A DNA stretch of 64,000 nt from Hirsutella rhossiliensis (GCF_020360975.1 NW_025408679.1:992001-1056000); one strand, 5' to 3'; counted from the stretch's first letter, positions 33,774-45,618 are shown. The notes: generated by a model not told the origin, from the sequence alone. Numbers and translations are program-made.

Positions 33774-36087
33774 ATTACCCAGTGCCTGTTGCGATTCCTG
33801 GCGTGTCTTCTCGCCGGCTGTATCGCCTCTGTACTATAGTGTATCATGGTCATGTAAGATGCGCGCGTAACGACACCGGACAAGCAGTTGAGACTCGGTA
33901 AGCTTGGAAGGCCTTGTAACGTGCCCGACGAAAGTTCGATGATCCGAAAGCCGCGTTCTCATGTTTGTTTTGCTTGGCCTTGCCTTTTCCTGGCAAGCCC
34001 TAGAAGCCGGCGTGTACGTGTTCCCTGGCCTGTCTGATCGGACCTGCTGTGACCAATAGCGGATGCTCGAATGAAGCTTCTTAATGCCTGCAGCCGTAGC
34101 GAAACGAGTCGACTCCACGATACCTCAAGCATCCTTCCCCACCCGCATAATTGCTACCCTTGCCTGATCGGTCTCCTTGCATCATCATCATTGCCTCCTC
34201 GCCTTGTACATTACTCGGAGGTCGCCGTCTGTTGGGACCGAGTTTTATGAACTGCCCGGAACGCCAAGTCGTCGCGGTTAGGGTTATTAGGGTGAAGCGA
34301 AGATCTGTCGAGAGGCCATCTCCGCCGTTGGCATGGCACAAGAACCAGCGGGCTTCGGTGACAGCCACAGGCTGATGTTTTCATGACTGTCAGCTGGGCT
34401 GCAGTACTAAGCTTGGATCACCAGCACAGGAAAGCACTTAATTCACATCCTATAACAGCTTTTTCGTGTCAGCGCTCTGACTTACAGGGTTGCAGGCAAA
34501 AGGGCTGCTCACCATCTTTCATAGTCGAGCATGTTAGCTTGCTAATGGCAGTTAACCCGGCTGAGAGTAACCAAGAACATGTATTCTCTGTAATGGCCTT
34601 TCGTATTAGCGAACCGCCAATGACTGAAGTGCTACAAAGAGTAACAGGTGCCACTGCTCACCCACTACTTCATCGAGTTCATCAGTGTGCTGCTGATATA
34701 CCAGGTAACTCGCTCTCCCGGTTAGGGTCCTTGCCATCTGTCGGCCTTTTCCTTAGCACGCAGCACGGTGAAGAAAGGGGGGCACTTACTTGGTACAGTT
34801 TGTCCACGGCGTCATGGTCTCTCATGTAGGCCTATATCCGCCTCTCCATGTATCTTTGTAAAGTGATGCTCGCATCCGGCGTCATGTGAGTGCGCTGTAG
34901 GCAGCAAGGCCGACTATAGGAGATGGGGATAATGTGACTATAGCGCCACTCACTCGCCCGAGGTTTGTTCCCGCGGATACCTGGAAACAGAGGTACTTGC
35001 AATTTTGGAAAAGTATTACGACGACCCAGCATGTATTATACTGTAGTTGGATTCAAACATCGATTTATATCCTAGCGTGGTATGCAAATGTCACCGGTGC
35101 TGGGGTTCCTTCGGAGGATTCAAGACCCCTTTGCCGGCCAGATGCAAAACTACCACTGCCGCACAGGGTGGCATTGTATATTCCATTAAAGCGTCTGAAG
35201 CTTTGCCATACAGTTGAAATCGAGCCACCCCCGGGACCGGCAGAGGGGTGGGAAAATTATTCGCTGGCAAGGGCACAGGTTGAGTTACCCAAGTAACACG
35301 CGACTGTGCAACTGAGCTGGTTCATTCGATCGATGCCAAGGGTTCTTCAATGGCCCGCCAAGTGCTGAAGCTGCCGTCTTAAGACCAGGCCCCGGCACGA
35401 GTAAATGTGAGATGGGAAAGCTAGATCATACACTTGTCAAACAACGAGTTGCCGACGGTAATGTCCAAAGTCAAGGGCTCTTACTCGCTCCCGTCGGTAT
35501 ATTTCGAATAGTCAACAGGACGACTCGGTGAATGTCGCGGTACTAATGAACGGGCCAACTGTGATGGAATTTTCTGCCACAGGAGAGACGGGGAGCTTGG
35601 TGTTTTGGACAGGAGTATCCTTATCTGGGGCCTCTTTGGTGACAATTTCGTTCCTCTAGATATCGCAGACACAACTCAGTGTCCGCTCACAGCCGAGTGG
35701 ATACTGGAAGATGGACTCAAGAACCATAGAGTGTTTTGGCCCCTGTGACAACATGAGTGAGCGGCATTGGCGCGAGACCTGTAGTTTTGATCCCAATGCC
35801 TTCATGCCCCCTGGTATTATGAAAGACCTCCTGGGAGTTTCGCTGTTCTGTCTACGAATTATATGTAAACGACTAATACATATCCGGAGGTCTCAGCACT
35901 GGCCAATCGCTGGAGAAGCTCAGAGCCTACAAGTCCTTCTGATTTCGTGCGTCATTTTGTTCCAGCCACGGTAACGTGGCCATGATTACCCAGACAGCCG
36001 CGTGCCACGTCGGCGTCGCAGTTAATGTCGTAGCCTCTTCACCCATGACCCCATGTCATGATTTCTCAGGCCCATTTAAAATCTTGT
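33774..36087. other. Gene-poor region
   Basis: 2.3 kb with no supported gene. AT content rises. The motif GGTTAGGGTTATTAGGG at about 34277-34293 resembles two telomere-type units but is isolated. Confidence 0.45.
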
Positions 36088-36375
36088 CTAGTCCCTTTTG
36101 TCGAGGCCGCCAATTAACGGCAGGTGTTGGGTCACGATGCCCTTGAACAAGTCTCCCAAGGCGCCCACGAGCCCAGGAAGTATAACGGCGCTGCCGAGAA
36201 ACCCTTCGTTGGGCTTCGAGATCCTGTTGTCGGGCACCTTCTTGGCCTCCATCTCTGACAGCTCGGAAGCGGATTGAAAGAGGTCGCCTTGGACGTCGCG
36301 TGCGCCGGCTTGGATGGGGGTGGAGATGACGCAGCCGAAAAGGCAGGTGAGAAAGAGAGCGAATAGGTACTTCAT
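36088..36375 (-). CDS. Small predicted secreted protein (95 aa), unknown
   Basis: Single-exon frame starting MKYLFALFLTCLFGCVISTP, a clear signal peptide with probable cleavage after VIS or ISTP. The mature part (about 75 aa) has no cysteine and no known domain; it is acidic in the middle and ends with a hydrophobic segment (GFLGSAVILPGLVGALGDLFKGIVTQHLPLIGG) and DKRD. The frame stays open nine codons further upstream, but the second ATG gives the proper signal peptide. A TATA box sits about 130 nt upstream on the same strand. The Gly-rich amphipathic C-terminal part could be membrane-active, but that is only an inference from composition. Confidence 0.65.
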   Translation of the reverse strand: MKYLFALFLTCLFGCVISTPIQAGARDVQGDLFQSASELSEMEAKKVPDNRISKPNEGFLGSAVILPGLVGALGDLFKGIVTQHLPLIGGLDKRD

Positions 36376-37518
36376 GATGGAGAGAGAGAGACAGGGCGCC
36401 ACTAGGAGCGCGTTGCGGTGATTGGAGAAAGGAAAGATTAGGTCGGGATGAATGAACGATGCCGCCGGCGAGACGGGAGTAAAAGCTGGTTCTATATGAG
36501 CATATATATGCCCATCATGTAGCTAGTTGGCTACACGGCTGCATGACTGTCAAAAACCTGCCTTGGAGAAGGTGAGTAACGGCCAGAAATCTCCGACTTT
36601 AAGCAGGAAAGTCCCACATCTTCTTCCTCTTTCTTGTCTGCCTATGGGACGGGGCCTAGACATGGGCTATACACGACCATTCCATTCCCGATTGACCAGC
36701 TGTGTATTGCAATCAAGGGCGTGCTCGCTATTTCTTTTCGTGCCGTAGCCGCCGACAGCTTGGATAGAATTCCGTGATAGCCCATACCTGGCCATGATCA
36801 TCAACGACTGGATGTCTGCTCCATCTTCTCGAGCTCGTGTTTGTATGCTCGGCGATGATGCCAACTGAGTCTTGTCTCGCCGAGGACTGGAGCTTCAAGC
36901 ATTCCGCGTCAGTCTGTTCCAGCTCCAATCAAGTGGTCCGGTGCCATTGTGAAGGTGGGCGTGTACTGGTGTGCAGAGGCGGATCTCGCGTCCTCAAAAG
37001 AGCATTCCTCCACGACCTGCTGAGACACGGCTTTGCACAACGAGAGAGAGTTCCAGATCAGCGTTCAAATTGAAGGGATCCGATGTCTACTTGCTTTGAA
37101 ACATACCCCATCGTGTTTGCTGCACCGAGGCTCAGTGCTTCTGGCGTCCAAAGCTCTCCACACGAAATAGGGTGAAGCTGGACCGATGTTGCACAGAAGA
37201 AACAGTAAAGTCCCCTCAGCATATACATTCACAAGCACTATGCTGCAGTGACCATGAAATAGATGGCGGCATCAAGATGGCGAGCAAATGGTTGTGCAAA
37301 GCCGCGCGCACTTGTATTCGTCGTTCAACAAGTGGAAAAGTACACCCAGCCAAAATAATCAGCATTTAGCCAGCCTATATACCGCTGGAGAGTTTTCTAC
37401 TCATCAACATATCCCACATTTCCGTAGCACCTCCTAGCCGTCCTAGTGAATGCCGGATTGATCATGATTCATGACGATGCTGCTATTACGAACAACTCGA
37501 AACTGCGGCGATGGCGCC
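36376..37518. other. Intergenic region
   Basis: Promoter of the 95-aa protein gene and 3' region of the peroxidase gene; no other gene supported. Confidence 0.45.
36503..36509 (-). promoter_or_regulatory. TATA box of the 95-aa secreted protein gene
   Basis: TATATAT, about 130 nt upstream of ATG 36375. Confidence 0.5.
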
Positions 37519-38719
37519 CTAATCCGCCTTGATAGCCTGTTCCTGATTCTCCAGTCCAGACTCCAGCGTCCCGGCGAAAGAACCTTGGAGGTCGTTGTCG
37601 CCCCCCAAAGCAGCAATCAGGTCTTGCAATGCTACGCTCTGCATTGTGCCTGTGGAGCGGTGCACAATCTTTTTGTGCTTGCTCACCGCGTGCAAGGCCT
37701 TGCTCAGCTTCTTCATCGGGCCATTATCAAACCCGAGGGAGAGAATCATGTTCTCCAACTCGGGCAGGAAATCCAAGTTTGGCGGGATGAAGACTTGCAA
37801 AATTTCCTGTTGTGGCCTGTCAGCTTGCTGCCTATGTGAATTCCATGTCCGTCATCACTCACCGACGGCGTAGACAGGACGACGCTGGCAACCGTTTGCA
37901 GCAGGTAGTTGTCGCCAAGAACGGACGCAGCACCGACACCCAACATGGTGGCCAGGTTGCAGAAGAAGGGCCTCGGTCTCCAACCAAGGTGATAGGGAAG
38001 TCTCTCCTCCTCGACGAGGCTCCTGACGTACTCGAGCTTGGCCAAGCCCGGAACGGTGCCGAGGGTGGACAGGACGAGGCCGACCTCGGAAAAGCCATTG
38101 AACCAAGCCCGAGGCCCATACACCGTCCTGGGGTTGCGTCTCCTCTGGTCCTGGACACGGGCAGCCTTGCCTCTGCCAAAGTTGAAGGGGTTGACGACGG
38201 ACGTCTTGTTCATCTCCTTGAGCGCAATCGCCCAGAGCTTCGGGTTAAAGTTGAGATTGTCGCCGATCAAGGCGTCATTGCGGGCGAAACTGCAGTCATG
38301 CTCAATGACAAAGTGATGGTTCCGAAGATCCTCGAGGTCTAAGCTCAGGCTCAGCGGATTGTGACTCGAGACCAAGCCAAAGGCAATGACGATGCCGCTC
38401 GTCTCGGGCGAAACGCCGAGCCCGAGGAAAAGCCCGAGGATGATGTCGAGAGCGTTGACGTTGCGCCCGTTTCGAGGCAAAAAGCCATGGTTGGCGAGGG
38501 CGTTGAGGCCGGGACAAGGGCTGCGAGCTGCATCGTGGATATCAGAGTCTGCGTGCACATACGCGAGAGCGCTCGATGGCTCGGCGGGCTCTTACAGTCA
38601 GTCGGCCCAGGCTTCTGATAGTTGAGAAATCGCTTATCCCAGAGATTCAGGATCGGTTGAAACTGCGCGACTGCCAAATATGGCAAAAGGAAGCCCAAAA
38701 CCCATTGGGGGACCCTCAT
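37519..38719 (-). CDS. Secreted heme-thiolate peroxidase (chloroperoxidase/UPO family)
   Basis: Member of the peroxidase family 2 (Pfam Peroxidase_2), whose enzymes use H2O2 for halogenation or oxygen insertion. Exons 38719-38596, 38548-37863 and 37806-37519 give 365 aa. A signal peptide (MRVPQWVLGFLLPYLAVAQ) marks it as secreted. The join between exons 1 and 2 gives DYSDIHDAARSPCPGLNALANHGFLPRNGR, where Cys53 of the PCP motif is the heme ligand. The acid-base motif EHD is at 124-126 (VIEHDCSF). Intron 1 is only 47 nt. The length fits the larger, chloroperoxidase-like members. No catalytic activity can be assigned beyond the family. A strong TATA box lies about 95 nt upstream. Its neighbours on both sides are small secreted proteins. 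Confidence 0.9.
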
Positions 38720-39841
38720 TTTGACATGTATTTTCACTCCTCTGCTGGAAACGTGACTGGTTACATCCAAGGCCAGTCAAGCAGGATGGCGCCGGCAGAG
38801 TGAGTGGATATTGGTATATATAGGCGCTCTCATTTGTGCGAGGACCGGTCACCAATACCATCCCTCCGCTTCAGACATCCAACCGCGGCAACGGGTAGCT
38901 GACTGCATTCTCGTCCCTCTAACCATTTTGCGCATGGAATCCGTGCAGAGCACATTATTCGATGTCCCCTTGCCATGAAATCGCCAGGAATGAGGAGACA
39001 GTGTTCGGAGATTATGGCCGGGCGTCTCAAATAGCTTGCCTTGTCTTTACGCTAATAAAGCAACCTTATCTCTTCGGGGCCGACAAGCAGGACGCTTGTC
39101 TCTCCGTCCCGCCGCTCCAGTTGCTCTGGTTGCTGGGAGAGATGTTGCCATCGCTTGAGGTTTGGGGCAACCGACACCCTGGATCTCAATCAGCCGTCAC
39201 TCAGTGGTATCCGTAGAAACGAAATGACGATGTATGTCCCAGTTAGTTCCAGTATGTCCAGGTCCACTCAGCTCGGATCTTGATTGGGGGCCCTTGCTAC
39301 CCAGCTGACGTCAAGGGTTACGGTACGAGGAAGGATTGCCCCATCAATTTGCGAACCCCTTTCCCATCGTATCATGGGCTTCCAGGGAACCCGACTCGGC
39401 AATAAGACAGCTTGAAAGCAGTATATGCCCCGTGAGCGCAGGCCCCTGTTAACGGTTGTGGTGCCTTGGATTTGGCCAGCTAGGCTACTGAAATTCGGAT
39501 GGCTTGGCATCATCCCTTGTGAAGTTGTGCTACCGGTGTCATGTGCAAGGCTACCGGAATTCAGCAAGAGCATTTGAGACTGCCGATCGATGGTCTATGT
39601 CTCAGAGGTTGCCGTACAACGAAATCGACGCTATGCAGCTGCCCTGAGTTAGTAGACTCTGGAGCATCGGGCATTTGACTCCACCAGGACTCGTCGTCTG
39701 CAGAACTATAGAGTAGTCTGTCGTATAAGGCTGCGTGCTCGCCTTTTCTGCCTACGTCGTTTCAGTTGAACGGCGGATGAATGATCGCTTGCTGTACAGG
39801 AGCCTTTAACACCAGGTAATAAGACACGCGGACAAGTAAAG
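38720..39841. other. Divergent intergenic region (peroxidase / small secreted protein)
   Basis: 1.1 kb holding both promoters. No other feature supported. Confidence 0.45.
38815..38822 (-). promoter_or_regulatory. TATA box of the peroxidase gene
   Basis: TATATATA, about 95 nt upstream of ATG 38719. Confidence 0.6.
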
Positions 39842-40398
39842 ATGAAGGTGAGTTTATCAAGTTTCGTCGCAGAACGTGCGTTTTACACTAACGCACAAAG
39901 GCTTCTCTCTTCTACTGCGCTGCGGCCTGCATCCCGGCTGCCATGGCCGCCACGGCCGGGTCGATGAAGCTCGCCAGCATCATGGGTAGGTTTTTGGAGG
40001 ACATGGAATAGAAGTCGAGGCGTCGATGACGTGCTGACGCAGCCTTTACTCGACAGAGACGCAAATCCAGGAGACCATACAAGTTATGGAAGAAAAGGTA
40101 TGGCTCCCTCGTGGCCCGTTGGGCATGCCTTTCATAGGTGGCTCACACCCGCCCCAGTGCCCCAACTTTCCGAAGCTCAGCTCTCAGAAGCTCCGCGCCC
40201 TGCTCAGCGACATGAGCCAAACTGTCGTGGAGCCAAACGGCGACCGAATGCACGGTACCGTTACGAAATACGTCGACGCTTTCAAGGTGAGACGGCACGA
40301 GTGCGAGTTCTAAGGGCAACAGCCACTAACCAGGTTGAATGCCACAGAACTCGGCAGAGTGGATGGACTCGGTGAGCAGCTGCATCGAGAGCTTGTAA
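39842..40398 (+). CDS. Multi-exon small secreted protein, unknown
   Basis: Not visible as one open frame; built from splice signals. Exons 39842-39847, 39901-39985, 40057-40286 and 40348-40398 give 123 aa. The first coding exon is only ATG AAG. It starts MKASLFYCAAACIPAAMAATAG, a good signal peptide cut after AMA. The rest is helical and Cys-poor: TQIQETIQVMEE, LSSQKLRALLSDMSQTVVE, TVTKYVDAFK and NSAEWMDSVSSCIESL. Introns carry CTAAC or CTGAC branch sites. A further optional intron (40098 to 40157 or 40175) would shorten the protein by 20 or 26 residues, and both forms stay in frame. I recognise no family. Consistent phases (0, 1, 0), a signal peptide and a stop right after the last exon support a real gene. 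Confidence 0.62.
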
Positions 40399-41195
40399 CA
40401 CTGTGACTTGGGCTTCGTGCACCACAAGATGGTCACCGTTCCGCCGGCGTCACCATTATCATCTTGGTTGGACATCTTGCATGCATTCAAGAGTCTGCTC
40501 TGTCGAGACGCAACTCACTCCCCGTTACGGCCGCAATTTCCTGCTACACGGTGTCTTGGCTAGCTGTCCAAACGTGCGTTTGACGGCGCTTCTCACGTTT
40601 GCTTGGGAGGCCTTGGTGTCTGATAAGCCTCAAAAGGAGGCAGGACACGGGGATTACGAGCTTCGGGAACTCTAGATATGAAGGGAGAGAGTCAAGGAAT
40701 GCAAGACAAACCTGTCAAGTTTGGAGATCAACGCCACGACGATATGCACGCAGAGCGTGTCGAGTGTCGACGAGTTTGTCCCCGATTCCTCGGTGAGAAG
40801 ACAATTCTCCTCCAGAGTGGCAGAGACACACACTTCTGCCACTTTTCAACGCCAACACTTTTTGCACCTTTTCCAAAGGTACCAAGGCAGAGAGAAAAGG
40901 CTTTGTCTCCAGTCGGACGACGTCTGTGAGTGGAGTGGGTGGAGAATATATACCCGCGATAGTTGTCTTGAGAAGCCGAGATCAAGAGACCCACTGAACC
41001 GTGTGTCGGCGCAGCAGAGGGGTGCACGTGACTTGACAGGCCACTCTCAACCTCACCGCCCAAATTTTCCATAATTCTGCCACCTTCCCGCCTCGAGCCA
41101 TCGACAACCTCAACTTCAGATCCCACGCTCAGAAAAGTGGCCGCACGCGTCTCTTGACCCTCTCCAAACGTGATCGTCTCCGGAAAGCGTTCGAT
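40399..41195. other. Intergenic region upstream of UTP11
   Basis: About 800 bp; an AATATATACC run near 40946 could be a TATA element. No gene supported. Confidence 0.4.
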
Positions 41196-42051
41196 ATGTC
41201 TTCCATGCGAAACGCCGTTCAGCGGCGGCCGCACCGTGAGCGAGCGCAGCCCCTGGAGCGCCGCCGACTGGGCCTCCTCGAGAAGCACAAGGTTTGTTTT
41301 TTTGCCCCCACGTCTTCATGGCGTTGCGTGACTGCTGACCGGCCTGCAGGACTACTCTCTGCGTGCCGAGGACTACGGCAAGAAAAAGGCCCAGCTCAAG
41401 TCGCTGCGGCAAAAGGCCGCCGACCGGAACGAGGATGAGTTTTACTTTGGCATGATGTCCCGCAAGGGGCCCGGATCCAGAATTACGAGCGGCAAGAGCT
41501 GGAATGGAACTGTTCAAGGCGACCGCGGCAACAAGGCCTTGGATCTCGACACGGTCCGGCTACTCAAGACGCAGGACATGGGCTACGTGCGCACGATGCG
41601 CCAGGTTGTGTCCAAGGAGGTTGCGCGCCTCGAGGAGCAGGTCGTCTTGACCCGTGGGCTGGATCGATTGGAAGAGGAAGATGACGACGATGAAGATCTG
41701 GACGATGATGACGACAATGAACTGCCCCAATCGGCAAAGCGGAAAGCACCGAGGAAAATCATCTTCACCGATGACGTGGAGGAGCGAGACGAGGCGCTGC
41801 AGGACGCCCTGGGAGCGGACCAAGAAGACGAAGAGGACGGAGCAAAGAAGAGCGAGAATGACGATTTTGAAAGGGCTAAGGCACTCCGAAGACTCAAGAG
41901 ACAGCTCGAGCACGCTCGCAAGAAGCTCAAGGCCTTGACAGACGCCGAGAGGGAACTGGAAACCCAGAGGGCAAAGATGGCAAAAACGGCAACATCGGGA
42001 GGGCGGACCAGAAAAGGCAGCAAAATCATGGTGCGGACACGGAAGCGATGA
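41196..42051 (+). CDS. UTP11: U3 snoRNP/SSU processome protein Utp11
   Basis: Nucleolar protein of the small-subunit processome, needed for 18S rRNA processing. Exons 41196-41291 and 41350-42051 give 265 aa. The N terminus [19 protein letters not shown] and [15 protein letters not shown] are the family signature, followed by [11 protein letters not shown] and the [21 protein letters not shown] block. The middle has a run of Asp/Glu (about 155-175) and the C terminus is a charged coiled coil ending in a basic tail ([12 protein letters not shown]), likely a nucleolar signal. The intron is GT-AG, phase 0, with a GCTGAC branch site. Confidence 0.95.
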
Positions 42052-42286
42052 GCTGCTCGTCTGAGGAGCTCCGCCTTCCGGCGGCGGCGGCGCCAGGGAT
42101 ATTATATCGTTCATGTTACCAATGGGTATCGCGGCTCTAATCCACGTCTGTCATGATTCCGTGTCAACGTCTGTCGTGGTCCTGTCCGCCCAACCCCAGT
42201 AACTCAGATGGCCGTAAAAAGAGCAAGGAGACTGATATATCGCGTTGCAAGACACGCCACAACGCCCTCACCTCGCCATCAACACC

Positions 42287-43942
42287 TCAATACTTGGACC
42301 CCACGCATCTATACAACAGCTTGAAGACGCCGGCCACGCACTTGAACAAGATGGTCGCCACCCACATGGCGCACTTGAACAGTCCCTTGGCGACCTTGAT
42401 CATCGCCCGGAGCACAAAGGGCCGCTTGGACTCGGCGTGCTTGGACTCGGCGCGCTTGACCCCGCTGCTCTTGCCCATGCTCCCATCTTGACTCTCGACG
42501 TCCATCTCAAACTCTTCTACTTTTCGCCCACTCCGTTTCCTATCCTTGCGTCGCATACCCGGGACTCCGAACCGGCTAGAGCTGCGCTTTGTCCCGCCGG
42601 CGAGCACTGCACGTGGCGGCAGCGGTGGCGGCTCGAAGGTCTCCTGAGGAGACGGCGTGTTTCTGTCGTCGGCAGAGGCCACGAGGATCAGAGCCGCGAC
42701 GACTACGTCGATAATGTAGTAGGAGTCGATCATGGAGGCGACTGTGGTGTCGATCTCGATCCAGCCGCCGCCGGTGCCGTCGCGGGTCAGCTTGGCAAGG
42801 TGCTTGGGGGACTCGTGATGCTCGAGCGTGTACTCTGTGCGCGAGTAGGCGGGGAAGCCCTCGATGGTGGCTCTGAAGGGGGTCGCGAGCGCCGGGTGGA
42901 CGAGGAAGTGGGTGGCTGCGTCGTCATCCCAGACGAGGCGGGCGCACTCGTTTTCGGCCGTCGCGACAGCAACGGGGTCGTCGGCTCTCTCCAGGGCCAT
43001 CTTGGCAGCCGGCGTCGGCATGAGCAGCGCCACCAGGCCGTCGTGGGGCGGGTGCCTGCGGGAATCCTCTTCGAGGGTCGTCGTGAGGGCCTCGTGCCAG
43101 CCCTTGGTGTCCGAGGACCTGCTGCCGCTGTGTTCGCTACCGGACGGAGAGGAGGAGACGGCGTCAGGCTTGGGGGGCTTGTACGGCTTCCCCGGGTCGT
43201 GCCGGGTCATGGCGACGTAGGCGGAAGCCGAGGTGGGATCCAGGCGGAGGTTGTAAAAGGGCTGCGACGAGGCGGACGAGCAGGTGTACACGGGGGCGTC
43301 ACGGAGCCTCGACAGGGAGAGACAGTAGACGCGGCCCTCGGAGCCGCGTGCCTTCCACCCGTTAGCGGCCTTCCACAGGCCCCTGAGCTGGCTTGTGGAG
43401 CTCGGCCGGGGCATGGCAGAGGGCTCGCGGGCGGGCAGCCTGGCGGGCGGCCATCTGCTCTCCGGGGCGGGTTCCCGGCGACCCACGGCTTCCGGCGAGG
43501 TCGGCGGCTCTTGGTAATACGACTGCCGGCTGATGACTGCCCGGGGGAACTGGGCTGGGCTCGTCTGGGTGGGTGCGTACTGCTGCTGGTCCAGGGGCAG
43601 GCTGGGATTATACATGGGGAACATGGATCTCAGGGCCGGCTGCGGCTCCGACGAGGGCGCGGGGCCGACGTCTCCGTCTCCGTGGCCGTGGCCAGATGTG
43701 TCAACGCGGCCTTGATCCCGACGAGGCGGATCGAACTCGATGGGCCTGAAGGCCGGGCGTTGGGCGGAGTCATCGTCGGTTGTCCGGATACGGAGCACGG
43801 GCTGTGTTCTCGGCCCTCGAGGCTCTCCTGAAGAGGGCTGGCCGCGCGGTGCCGACGGTGCTTGCGGCCGGGTCAGGTGCGGAGGCTCGGACGAGCTCGG
43901 GCTGGGGAAGAGAGACAGGTTGCCTTGGGGCTGGGCCACCAT
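42287..43942 (-). CDS. Uncharacterised Pro/Ser-rich protein with C-terminal membrane segments
   Basis: Single exon, 551 aa from ATG 43942 (MVAQPQGNLSLFPSPSSSEPP). The frame extends a few codons further 5' without another ATG. The first about 180 residues are disordered and Pro-rich. A central folded part (about 190-440) begins LRGLWKAANGWKARGSEGRVYCLSLSR and includes FYNLRLDPTSASAYVAMTRHDPGKPYKPP and WIEIDTTVASMID. A membrane segment follows (YYIIDVVVAALILVAS), then a basic stretch, and a C-terminal hydrophobic, Lys/Cys-containing segment (VLRAMIKVAKGLFKCAMWVATILFKCVAGVFKLLYRCV). The layout suggests a lineage-specific membrane protein of filamentous fungi. I recognise no family and give no function. 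Confidence 0.8.
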   Translation of the reverse strand: MVAQPQGNLSLFPSPSSSEPPHLTRPQAPSAPRGQPSSGEPRGPRTQPVLRIRTTDDDSAQRPAFRPIEFDPPRRDQGRVDTSGHGHGDGDVGPAPSSEPQPALRSMFPMYNPSLPLDQQQYAPTQTSPAQFPRAVISRQSYYQEPPTSPEAVGRREPAPESRWPPARLPAREPSAMPRPSSTSQLRGLWKAANGWKARGSEGRVYCLSLSRLRDAPVYTCSSASSQPFYNLRLDPTSASAYVAMTRHDPGKPYKPPKPDAVSSSPSGSEHSGSRSSDTKGWHEALTTTLEEDSRRHPPHDGLVALLMPTPAAKMALERADDPVAVATAENECARLVWDDDAATHFLVHPALATPFRATIEGFPAYSRTEYTLEHHESPKHLAKLTRDGTGGGWIEIDTTVASMIDSYYIIDVVVAALILVASADDRNTPSPQETFEPPPLPPRAVLAGGTKRSSSRFGVPGMRRKDRKRSGRKVEEFEMDVESQDGSMGKSSGVKRAESKHAESKRPFVLRAMIKVAKGLFKCAMWVATILFKCVAGVFKLLYRCVGSKY

Positions 43943-45618
43943 GCTGGGCTGGGCGGGCGGGAGGCCGCTTTTCGGTGTTGCTGGCAAAGTTGGGGTGAGG
44001 CGGAGGGGCTGAAGCCGAACGTCGTGATATCACCAATGCCTTCTCATCGCATCGTGTTGGTCTTGCGGTCAGTCGTTGGAGGTGGGTGATGGAGAGCAAG
44101 CAATGAAGTCGTTCTCCTTGCTGCTGCACGAGGAGCAGAAGCGAGTCGAGGTGGGCCAGGATGGGGCTCACACAAGATATATACAAGGCAGAGGCCAAGC
44201 ACGGAGAAAAGAGCACAGTTACATTTCCATCTCCCATCCTCACACGAGGAGGGTCTGATCTGCAGACGCATCCGCCGTCGAATCACGTCTCCAGCGGCGC
44301 ACCGGAAAGGGGACGCCGAAAATAGTAACCGCTGCTGCTGCAGTGTGATGCGACCCTGGATTGGCCCCTTTGGCCTCCCCTTTGCCTGTTGATTAAGCGC
44401 CCGGCCGAGAAGAGCGGGCTTGGGATTTGGACGGAGGCGCGAGTTTGCTGAGGGGGCGCGTCGTTTATTGGACGGCGAGGCCGGGGAGGGCCGGGGAGGA
44501 CCGGGGTGTGAGCCGGACGCGGGGTCGTGGGCGGGCGCTTAATCTATTCAAGGAGCCCTTGGATCTAAGGTCGTGGGCTTGTATTCTGTGTCATGGTCTT
44601 GTTTGGCCCTCATCGTGGACGCTGGTGAGAGGGTGTGGGTGATCAGAGAGGCGAGGTTGGTTGATGGTTTTCAAGAGACAGGGGAGACTCTGCTTCGACG
44701 TCTCTCGTTCTGGCCCAAGAGGAGCATATTTCCGTATGAACAAACCACAGTATCTTATGAAGAAAGACATCTCCACGTGCCTTGCTGCAACTCTCTCGTG
44801 TCTCACAACCCTCCCCACGCGGGCTGGGCGGGCGGCACGGGCAGACTAGGGGCGGGAGGTGGCCACGGCATGCCCTCAGCTTGCCGCCTTTGAGTCTTCA
44901 TTGCATGTTTGGCTCGACGGGCTTTGAGTACCTGGAGCATCCATGATGCGCCCCGGCGGCACATCTTCTGTACAACTTAGACATCCTGGGGCCTCTCGTT
45001 GGCGGCCAAAGGAGCACATTCTGCGGTCGGCATACGCCCGATTGCCCTGCACACCGCTGTTTCCTGGCCCCCCCGGTAACGTCCATCTTGAATGAATTCC
45101 TCCGCTATACATTGAGGAACTCGAATACGCGGCGTCAAATGGCGCATTCACCAGCACACACCGAGGCGGTCATGGCCGCTGGGTAAACACGGCCGGAGGA
45201 GAGAAAAGAGGGGAGACGGAGACCTTGGAGGGGTCCCGAACATGGGCTGGCGCCACAAACGCCCGGCTCATCGGCACCTGCGCGACCGGTCATGGCGCCG
45301 TCGGTTGTGCTGAATCTCGGAGCTCCGGGGTTGCTCGGCCCCACATGGCCGATCTGGTCTTTGCGCACGAGACCGCTCACTCACCACCTGGACTGCCGCT
45401 GGTCCATCGTGAGCATTCTAGCGTAGGGGCGTGAAAAGACTTGCGGTGGTCTTTAGAGAGCCCTGCCGGATAACTTGGCGCCGGGGAAACCAGAGAAGCA
45501 GCTGTATAAAGAGGAAAAGGAAAAACGCCGTGAGCAATGCAACGCCTGCCTTGCGCCTAGTCTCCAAAACTCCATGGTCCGTAGTCGTCGTCGTAGTCGT
45601 CGCCGGCGCCGGCCCGTG
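43943..45618. other. Intergenic region (unknown protein promoter / CMC1 3' end)
   Basis: 1.7 kb. A TATATAC element (about 44176-44185, minus sense) lies about 235 nt upstream of the unknown gene. No other gene supported. Confidence 0.45.

Noticed and set aside
34277..34293. TTAGGG-like units suggesting an interstitial telomere
   Set aside because: Only two imperfect units, expected by chance.
42245..43831. 528-codon plus-strand frame opposite the unknown 551-aa gene
   Set aside because: No domain, no signal; the minus frame has membrane segments and a consistent start.
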